Below are positions 22,499 to 31,000 of a DNA stretch of 64,000 nt, one piece after another. Numbering within the stretch: the first letter of the stretch is position 1; each line of letters begins with the position of its first letter. The notes under the pieces were generated by a model that was given only the letters and a program-made list of their open reading frames with translations, ran no database searches and was not told the origin of the DNA. The DNA is from Meghimatium bilineatum. Taxonomy: Eukaryota; Mollusca; Gastropoda; Stylommatophora; Philomycidae. The stretch covers positions 9,274,696 to 9,338,695 of the forward strand of contig CM067312.1 of assembly GCA_034231615.1 (NCBI GenBank). The letters are read 5' to 3'. The position numbers were made by a program, and so were the translations under genes.

Positions 22499-23014
22499 AA
22501 TGTTGCAACTGCTAACGGGGGAAACCTTGATTTAATAAGATAATGTTGCAACTGCTAACAGGGGAAACCTTGATTTAGTAAGATAATGTTGCAACTGCTA
22601 ACGGGGGAAACCTTGCTTTAATAAGATAATGTTGCAACTGCTAACGGGGGAAACCTTGATTTAATAAGATAATGTTGCAACTGCTAACGGGGGAAACCTT
22701 GATTTAATAAGATAATGTTGCAACTGCTAACGGGGGAAACCTTGATTTAATAAGATAATGTTGCAACTGCTAACGGGGGAAACCTTGATTTAATAAGATA
22801 ATGTTGCAACTGCTAACGGGGGAAACCTTGATTTAATAAGATAATGTTGCAACTGCTAACGGGGGAAACCTTGATTTAATAAGATAATGTTGCAACTGCT
22901 AACGGGGGAAACCTTGATTTAATAAGATAATGTTGCAACTGCTAACGGGGGAAACCTTGATTTAATAAGATAATGTTGCAACTGCTAACGGGGGAAACCT
23001 TGATTTAATAAGAT
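22499..23014 (+). repeat. 43-bp minisatellite, 12 copies
   Basis: The unit contains ATGTTGCAACTGCTAACGGG and ACCTTGATTTAATAAG. 516 bp is 12 units; most are identical, so the array is young or strongly homogenised. Confidence 0.97.
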
Positions 23015-23523
23015 ATTTCAGTCAACTCATAATATAAACCTGAAGACTGAGGAGAAAGAGGCAATGATTCTTCTGCAATCGTTCACAAACTCCTGGAGAT
23101 TAGAATGATGTAGTCTGGATACATGATGTCCAGTTTCTAGCTGGAGTCAGAGCTTGTCCAGTGTTCCCTAATGCCCAGTTTCTTAGCTGGAATCAAAGCT
23201 TGACCATGGTTTCCAAATCCCAGTTCCAACGCTAACTCCCTGTCTTTTGTGTCAGTCCATGATATTTTACCCAATCTATAACGACAAACACAGGAGCCGC
23301 ATCTGTCTTTTTCCTCCTCTGAGTCATCTCTACCTAATTTTTGCGCTAGTTATTTAATTTTTGCTCTACTCACCACACAGTCTATAGTTCTTGACTGTCT
23401 GCTACTAATTTATGCTAAAAGTTGTCTTTTTGTTTGCTCTAGAATCTCTGAGGAATTTTATATTCGTTTTCTGAGCTGCTTATTAGACATAATATTTTTA
23501 GTTTCACACATAAAATGAAACAA

Positions 23524-23642
23524 TAATGTGCATATTTATCACATGTGTGATAATGGTATACCGTAGACACTCCTTCATTATAAAAACATTTCAACATAAT
23601 GTTACATATTTATCACACGTGTGGTAATGATGTACCATAGTA
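23524..23642 (+). repeat. Two copies of a diverged repeat with a CACACGTGTG core
   Basis: 23524-23570 and 23596-23642 share ATATTTATCACA(C/T)GTGTG, then a TAATGGTATACC-like segment. A third copy lies at 24003-24050 with CACAGGTGTGAAAATGGTAT. The core contains an E-box (CACGTG or CATGTG). Whether this is a transposon terminus or a regulatory repeat is unknown. Confidence 0.6.
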
Positions 23643-23665
23643 ATTCCATCATCTTCTCATAATAT

Positions 23666-23943
23666 CTTCTTCTTCTGTGTTCAGCATCTGTGCATGCTAT
23701 ATTGTCAGGCCTGTCGTCAAAACGAAGTCCGCTGTCTTCTCCAGGTCAGAGCGACTGCCCCATAGCTTTTGCCTCAAGTCTGTATCCTCTGGCCAGGTCT
23801 GCTGCCTCTACTCTTTGTATGTTGGGCAGTCCTAAAGTATGTGTTCCGGGGTCTGGGTTCCGGATCCACATGGACATTCATCTGTGTATGAGATCCTCAA
23901 TCGGTAAAGGTGACCCAACATTCTGCACTGGCCTGTTCTAAGG
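23666..23943 (-). pseudogene. 5'-truncated LINE insertion with 11-bp TSD
   Basis: Flanked by exact TCTCATAATAT copies (23655-23665 and 23944-23954). On the minus strand it reads LRTGQCRMLGHLYRLRI, ECPCGSGTQTPEHIL and DCPTY (a C-C-H-C type Cys/His motif common at LINE C-termini), then KLWGSRSDLEKTADFVL and the terminal LTI-stop. Two in-frame stops (in EHIL* and KE*R) make it dead. It ends in CAGAAGAAGAAG, the same tail type as the local SINE family, which suggests that a LINE of this kind mobilises the SINE. Confidence 0.88.
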
Positions 23944-24050
23944 TCTCATAATATTAAACAATACTGACTCCTATTCTAATCATTCCTCTCACAATAATAA
24001 CCAATAATGTACTTTTTGTCACAGGTGTGAAAATGGTATGCCATAGTAAA

Positions 24051-24660
24051 CCACATCAAATGATCAAAGTAAAAGTTTGTGTATTTAATTTTCTTTAAAA
24101 TCTCTCAATTTCAAAACTGAGCTAATCTCAGACAACACGCAGAAGCTCCGTGATATAACCACATCTATTTTAACTCGTAGTCTGAAATGTAAACATCAAA
24201 AGTACGGATCCGACTATTCCAGATTACTGATTCTATACGATCTGTGTATAAGATTTCTGACTAGATATAATATGTTAAATATGAATAATGAAGTATATAT
24301 AACTTCATAATAAAAAATAAATAATGAAAACCACAAACCGTCAGGGGCGTATTGGGGAGGGGGGACACAAGGACTGTACGGTAGATTTTCTTAGTATGTT
24401 GTAAATGGAAATTATGATTGTTGCGCCTAATGCGGCCGCCTCTCTCAATCATAGCACATCATGGTCCTGACCCTGCCATAGTGGATACATCAGCACACAG
24501 ACAACCCTCCAACCACTTCCAGCTAGAGCCATTGGAGTTGGTGTAGAAATATAATTCCATGACTATTCATTCATGTTGTTACTTCCAGTTTTTATTTTGT
24601 ATCTTCTTTACTTTCTATCCTCAAATATATTGGTCCAAAACTAATATTAAAAGTCAAACA
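24051..24660. other. Single-copy sequence, no gene seen
   Basis: AT-rich sequence leading into the 45-bp array. Nothing recognised. Confidence 0.45.
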
Positions 24661-24668
24661 TGAGCAAT

Positions 24669-26190
24669 GTATGTGCAGACCTAGCATGGCACCGTATGTT
24701 GACACGTATCACCGTATGTGCAGACCTAGCATGACACCGTCTGTTGACACGTATCTCCGTATGTGCAGACCTAGCATGACACCGTCTGTTGACACGTATC
24801 ACCGTATGTGCAGACCTAGCATTGTAACGTGTAATTACATATATCACCATAGGTGCAGACCTAGCATGGCACCGTCTGTTGAAACGTATCATCGTATGTG
24901 CAGACCTAGCATGGCACCGTATGTTGACACGTATCACCGTATGTGCAGACCTAGCATGGCACCGTATGTTGACACATATCACCGTATGTGCAGACCTAGC
25001 ATGACACCGTATGTTGACACGTATCACCGTATGTGCAGACCTAGCATGGCACCGTCTGTTGACACGTATCACCGTATGTGCAGACCTAGCATGGCACCGT
25101 ATGTTGACACGTATCACCGTATGTGCAGACCTAGCATGGCACCGTATGTTGACACGTATCACCGTATGTGCAGACCTAGCATGGCACCGTATGTTGACAC
25201 GTATCACCGTATGTGCAGACCTAGCATGGCACCGTATGTTGACACGTATCACCGTATGTGCAGACCTAGCATGGCACCGTATGTTGACACGTATCACCGT
25301 ATGTGCAGACCTAGCATGGCACCGTATGTTGACACGTATCACCGTATGTGCAGACCTAGCATGGCACCGTATGTTGACACGTATCACCGTATGTGCAGAC
25401 CTAGCATGGCACCGTATGTTGACACGTATCACCGTATGTGCAGACCTAGCATGGCACCGTATGTTGACACGTATCACCGTATGTGCAGATCTAGCATGGC
25501 ACCGTATGTTGACACGTATCACCGTATGTGCAGACCTAGCATGGCACCGTATGTTGACACGTATCACTGTATGTGCAGACCTAGCATGACACCGTCTGTT
25601 GACACGTATCACCGTATGTGCAGACCTAGCATGGCACCGTCTGTTGACACGTATCACCGTATGTGCAGACCTAGCATGGCACCGTATGTTGACACGTATC
25701 ACCGTATGTGCAGACCTAGCATGGCACCGTATGTTGACACGTATCACCGTATGTGCAGACCTAGCATGGCACCGTATGTTGACACGTATCACCGTATGTG
25801 CAGACCTAGCATGGCACCGTATGTTGACACGTATCACCGTATGTGCAGACCTAGCATGGCACCGTATGTTGACACGTATCACCGTATGTGCAGACCTAGC
25901 ATGGCACCGTCTGTTGACACGTATCACCGTATGTGCAGACCTAGCATGGCACCGTATGTTGACACGTATCACCGTATGTGCAGACCTATCATGACACCGT
26001 ATGTTGACACGTATCACCGTATGTGCAGATCTAGCATGACACCGTATGTTGACACGTATCACCGTATGTGCAGATCTAGCATGACACCGTATGTTGACAC
26101 GTATCACCGTATGTGCAGACCTAGCATGATACCGTATGTTGACACGTATCACCGTATGTGCAGACCTAGCATGACACCGTCTGTTGACGG
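24669..26190 (+). repeat. 45-bp minisatellite, about 34 copies, highly homogeneous
   Basis: Each unit has two half-units that each contain CACCGTATGT (CACCGTATGTGCAGACC and CACCGTATGTTGACACG). Central units are almost identical, while border units carry ACACCGTCTG and other variants. Because 45 = 3 x 15 with no stops in several frames, 512-codon (+) and 529-codon (-) frames overlap. They lack any domain or non-repeat start and are treated as artefacts. No copy exists elsewhere in the window. Confidence 0.97.
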
Positions 26191-26194
26191 AGCA

Positions 26195-27860
26195 AGAATT
26201 GTGAAATAGAAGATTGGTAACACTGTAACCTGTCATGAAAGTTGCAAGATTCGAGTAATCAAAAAAGTTGACGTCAACTTTTAACAGTCATGCCCCCCTC
26301 GCTTTGTTAACAACTGTCAAAAATTTTCAGACACCTCCCCCCCCCATCCCACCAAATTCGACGTAATTTATTGACAGCTCGTTTACTGTCATATTGTTAT
26401 AAATTTTGAGAACCCCTTGGGGATTATCGATTATAGCTGCAGAGTTTCATGTTGTAAATGATACTGTTGGTTAGCGGTGTACCACCTTGTTGAGGATGAA
26501 GTACGCCTACATAAAGAATTAAGTCATCCCTCACCGCCTTGTTGAACCCATTTTAAGATGAATACAGCGACAATGTGGTAAAGATGTATTAAGAAAAGAT
26601 AGTTCAAGCAGCAGAGTGTTCGAATGACAACACAACAATGAGCTATGTTGACCGTCTTATCTTGAAATTTTAATTAAATAAATTTGAAAAATGTGTAAAT
26701 AAGTAAACACTAGCCTGACATGGATGCACAGTTTTCATTAAAGTTTCAGGTTGGATGAATTACTTGTTGTCCTTTTTGCTTCATTGCTCCTTTCCAATAT
26801 TCATTTTTTTAGTTGCTAATCTAACGCAGGAACGACAACCTGAGCAAAATGTTCGTCCCAAGTTTGTATGGACAAGTTAGAGTTATCGTCCCTACGTTTG
26901 AAATGTCAGAAATGTTTGAAATTTAAGAGTGGTTTCCAATAAACAGTGGTATTACGGGATGTTGATCTATCGGAAATACTTCTCAAGATTAGAGATGAAG
27001 ATTCACTTCAGATATTCTTGGAGAGTTTTTCTAAGAATCCTGTGATAAAAATGAACATGCCAAAGTAAACCATCTCTTCCAGTTGTGAAATATGGGGAAG
27101 ACATGAAGGGTGACGAGACGACAGGATACGATGGCGAGTTGAGGGCTGGATAAGTTACGAGTGTTTAAAACTAAATCAATTTTTTTTATGTGTAGCCATT
27201 TATTACTACGATGTGTTCATACACAGGGGCGTGCATTGTTCGTGTTGTGTTATGTTGTGTTCTTGATAAAGGCCTGTTGGACGAAGCGTCGATGTTTGTA
27301 AGCATTTACCTGTATACTTTCGGACATTCGCAAAACTTCGTTACAATGCGCTATCAATGTAGCCTGTCTGATTGTAGTTTTCCAGCTGTTTTCTCCAATC
27401 CAACTATAGTATTTCTGTAATATGGGCACCATATGGCAAAAGAAAAAGAGAAAGACAGAGAGAAACTCTTTGCATAACAAAGATCAAACAGGGTATTACT
27501 ATAATGTTACAACAACATGCAAGAATTACTTCTAGTAACTTCATATCGCTTGAACTGGAGAGCTGAGGTTTCTTCCCTATGCAACTCGTTCGGCGATGAA
27601 TGAACATATGCCAACACTTTACAAGAATTACGAACAATTTGCTTTTACTTCTTATGCGCGGTGTGGTAGTGCCTCAGATCTGCAGTTCATACTCAGGAGG
27701 CTAAGGCTTAATGCAATGCCTTTTGAAGAAGCCTTCAGCATTCCTATCGAAAGGGACTGAGAAGGGACGAATCCTTCTACATAGATAAGTAGATCGTGGA
27801 AAAGAAGAAGATAGCACATTCACTCGTTCACACATTCACACACTTATTAAATACTCACAT
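26195..27860. other. Single-copy sequence, few weak signals
   Basis: No gene seen. C-rich 26285-26350 may be the remains of a DNA transposon. At 27263-27290, TTGATAAAGGCC then GGACGAAGCGTC resembles a decayed hammerhead ribozyme core of the kind found in Penelope-like elements. About 27655-27790 has a weak tRNA-like head (GTGTGGTAGTG, then GTTCATACTC). Confidence 0.4.
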
Positions 27861-28212
27861 ACACACACACACACACACACAAACACAAAGTATATATTTA
27901 CATAAATAGTGAACTAATGTACAAGAAATCGCAGCCTGAAGTTACTAAATGCACACACACACACGCACACACACACACACACACGTACAAACTGCACACA
28001 CACGTGCGTGCATACACATATACACACACGTGCGCATACACACTTGCAGACACACATGTACAGATACACGTGCGCGCACACACAACACACAAACACACAC
28101 GTGCGCGCGCACACACATGGACACACACACACACGCACGGACACATACACGTGCACACACATGTACACACACAAACACACACATATTTCCACACACACAC
28201 ACACACACACTT
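27861..28212 (+). repeat. Complex (CA)n microsatellite
   Basis: Interrupted CA repeats with CACGTGCG runs. The His/Thr-rich and Cys/Val-rich frames across it are artefacts. Confidence 0.97.
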
Positions 28213-28214
28213 GC

Positions 28215-28650
28215 GGAGGGCGACACTTTTCTGTGACATGTGGGGCAAAATGAGGGTGACTAATTTTCTATTTAAAAACAACGTTAAATATGGTCATAAA
28301 GATTATAAAGCAGCGGTGACATGTATAAAACAATGGTGACTATAGAAGATCGGTGACATGTATAAAACAATGGTGACTATAGAAGATCGGTGACTTGTAT
28401 AAAACAGTGGTGACTTGTATAAAACAATGGTGACTATAGAAGATCGGTGACTTGTAAAAAACAGTGGTGACTTGTATAAAACAATGGTGACTATAGAAGA
28501 TCGGTGACTTTTATAAAACAGTGGTGACATATACAAAGGTGGTGACGTGAAAAGGGAGTCAATGACGTTTTTTAGGCAACAGGAGGACCACGGATAAAAT
28601 TGTCCTAAATGGGGTTCGCAGGATAAAAAAGGTTTAGAACCACTGCTCTA
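28215..28650. mobile_element. Possible hAT-like MITE containing an 18-19-bp array
   Basis: The right end, read inward, is GCAGTGGTTCTAAACCTTTT, similar to hAT-Charlie termini. The left edge is uncertain because it runs into the CA repeat. Inside, 28300-28545 is built of GTGACTTGTATAAAACA-like and GTGACTATAGAAGATCG units (18-19 bp, about 12 copies). The array probably arose within the element. Confidence 0.45.
28303..28545 (+). repeat. 18-19-bp tandem repeat, about 12 copies
   Basis: Two alternating unit types, GGTGACTTGTATAAAACA and GGTGACTATAGAAGATC, which also form a longer period of about 37-55 bp. Confidence 0.88.
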
Positions 28651-29037
28651 TGCAATTATAACATCGATTTTAACACACAACAGATGGTGACGACAATCAT
28701 GAGTTTGAGACAACCGTATTCGAGTCCCGGTGTGGCCTCAATTACACAGCTGAGAAGAACATGTACTTGTGTCAGAGATACTAGAGCTGTCAAGAGCTAC
28801 CTGCTCACAGCTAAATGGATAATTTCATCATCCTATTACATGATATTCTACCAGCGTTTCGTTTGTTTTTGTTTCATTTCTATCCCTCTAGTTTTTTTGT
28901 TTTTTTTTAATCGTTTATAATCTTCTGAACTGCCGAATTTATCTCGTCTAGCCATTATGTGAAGGTTGACAGGGTCGTCTCCGCTCATCATCCTTATCGT
29001 CACCATTGTTATCATCACCGTCATCAATACCATCATC
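28651..29037. other. Single-copy sequence with a weak tRNA-like motif
   Basis: Around 28715, ATTCGAGTCCCGG is a good pol III B-box match, but no complete tRNA or SINE body could be established. A TCA-rich stretch (29000-29040) precedes the SINE. Confidence 0.35.
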
Positions 29038-29047
29038 ATCTTCCAAG

Positions 29048-29329
29048 ATGCCCATGTATTGCCGGGGCCCGAAATGGGAGCAAAGAATAGCAACACTGTT
29101 TACCTTCCACGCATGTCGTAAAAGGCGACTAAGGAGGTTATGGGATGGAGTTGGCTGTCCCATCCCATATAGGGTCAGTGACCCAAAGCCATGCTGAAGT
29201 CTGATGTGTCAGGCTGAAAGGCGCAGATATCGAAGCAATGCTGTAAACCATGACACAATAGTTCCGTTCTCCGGACTACATCCTGCTAATCTGCAGGAGT
29301 TTGAGAACGAACGCAGAAGAAGAAGAAGA
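29048..29329 (+). mobile_element. SINE, long subtype, (GAA)-tailed, with TSD
   Basis: 282 bp between exact ATCTTCCAAG copies (29038-29047, 29330-29339). It starts near ATTGCCGGGGCCCG and contains AAAGGCGACTAAGGAGG, a hairpin GGGATGG...CCATCCC and GATGTGTCAGGC. It ends GAACGAACGCAGAAGAAGAA. I see no standard A/B box in the head, so the origin of its promoter is unclear. The clean TSD indicates a fairly young copy. Confidence 0.9.
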
Positions 29330-29814
29330 ATCTTCCAAGGGATTCTCGTGACAGATGCGTATACCACGCCAACACATTAGCAACATAGGGTCGTTATCAC
29401 ACGTTGAAGAAACAAGATTTGTTTCGTTAGATGTGACGGAGAAATCTCACGAATTTTTTACTTTCATCCACGCATGTTTTATTACTACGATCAAACACTC
29501 CTCAAGCTAAAACAAACGTGTTTTGTGTTTTTAACTTCTGGATTGATGACCAGATCGGCTAGAATTTCTTTGATTTTGTTTGTTCTTCACGGCTACCTGC
29601 CTGGTCTGCGTTCACATTTTCTAGAACATTTTATTTGTTTAGTCGTGTCCATTTCGTTTTATCATTAAGGGGAGATATGTTGCGCTTAATAATTCTTATC
29701 AGATTGTTGCAACTTGTTGCACGTTGGAATTCTTGCAATATGTCTTTTTTGGATGATTTGTTCCAATATGTAATTGAAACTTTCAGAATTATTGCACTAT
29801 GTCTGTCTTTGACA

Positions 29815-30150
29815 CTTTCTTAATTATTGCAATGTGTCTGTTTATGAGACTATTTATTTTAATTATTGCAATGTGTCTGTTTATGAGACTATTTATTTTA
29901 ATTATTGCAATGTGTCTGTTTATGAGATTATTTATTTTAATTTATGCAATGTGTCTGTTTATGAGATCATTTATTTTAATTATTGCAATGTGTCTGTTTA
30001 TGAGGTTATTTATTTTAATTATTGCAATGTATCTGTTTATGAGACTATTTTAATTATTGCAATGTGTGTGTTTATGGGATTATTTAATTATTGCCATATA
30101 TCTGTCTGCCTTTGGCACTTTATTAATTGTTGCAATGTGCCTGTCTATGA
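29815..30150 (+). repeat. 39-bp minisatellite, about 8 copies
   Basis: The unit contains TTGCAATGTGTCTGTTTATG. 39 = 3 x 13, so hydrophobic open frames arise by repetition. Confidence 0.95.
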
Positions 30151-30275
30151 CATTATGTGAACTGCTGTAGTTTGGGTTTTTTTTTTAAAGTTGACAACCA
30201 CTTATCTACTCCTCTAGCACGCTACATGATGATGATAACTTTTATTTCCTTAGGATGGATTGATTGCGGAGAAGG

Positions 30276-30318
30276 CCGTGTAGAGATAGAGAGAGAGAGA
30301 GAGAAAGAGAGAGAGAGT
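30276..30318 (+). repeat. (GA)n microsatellite
   Basis: Alternating GA with one interruption. Confidence 0.95.
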
Positions 30319-30677
30319 AAAAGCATACGTTAGTTCTATACACATTTATACACATTATTATATATATAACATTACTAGCAATATGATAACTTACCTGGAC
30401 CGTAGATAAAAAGGGGGGGGGGGTAGTATTGTTCAGAACTCCCACCCCTTAGCAAATCGGAGCAAATCGGAACTTTTAGCACTAGGAACTTAGCCAAGAG
30501 GCGAGATTTTAAAAAAACAAAAACATAAACACTTCCAGTAGCAATTTTTCACGAGAAGGTCATCAAATTTTACATTAAGAAAAATAAACTGTCATCCGAA
30601 AAACTCGAATGACACTTTTATGTAACACTCCCTCCCCTAATAAGAGATCATATCTACCTAACCCCCCCCCCCCATAG

Positions 30678-30885
30678 AGTGTTTTCCATCTATGTTCATA
30701 ATCTACGGTGAGCTGTGGAGAGTTGGGAGCATAAAACGTCAAATGATCCTATCCGCCGCCTGTTTCTGGCTTGGTTTCAATTCAGTCCTCCTCCGCCTCA
30801 AGATCTATCTCATGTCCTTCTATCTAAAAATAAGCGTGACCTTCGTTGTAACAAGTCTGCTAACCCTCTTTCCGTCATTGCATAG
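30678..30885 (+). CDS. Candidate internal exon of a membrane protein, low confidence
   Basis: A C-rich tract ending CCCATAG is followed by a 208-bp frame without stops, ending at CATAG/GTAAAT, a good donor. The peptide has a charged start (ELWRVGSIKRQ) and two hydrophobic stretches (MILSAACFWLGFNSVLL and ISVTFVVTSLLTLF) that could be membrane segments. Only this frame of the three is open. I do not recognise the family; a multi-pass transporter would fit. A retrotransposon lies about 115 bp downstream, where an intron would be. A chance frame is quite possible. Confidence 0.25.
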
Positions 30886-31000
30886 GTAAATCCAACTATT
30901 TTTATGATTTCCATTGGTTGGAAAACCAAATGATAAATAAATGATATAAAAAATCATGACAACTGAACAGATTCCCTAAATATTTAAGTCTAACACATAA

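Noticed and set aside
22499-23014. CRISPR-like regular repeats
   Set aside because: Units are contiguous tandem copies without unique spacers, in a eukaryotic genome with no cas genes.
24647-26236. Overlapping 512- and 529-codon frames on opposite strands
   Set aside because: Unit length is 45 bp (a multiple of 3) with no stop, so frames stay open automatically. There is no domain, signal peptide or non-repeat coding extension.
27861-28253. His/Thr-rich and Cys/Val-rich frames
   Set aside because: CA microsatellite read in different frames.
28700-28740. Possible tRNA gene from the B-box-like ATTCGAGTCCCGG
   Set aside because: No cloverleaf could be built around it and no acceptor stem pairs were found.
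30242-30445. Minus-strand exon ending at the consensus donor CAG/GTAAGT near 30395
   Set aside because: The upstream sequence is a C-run with no convincing acceptor or coding frame.
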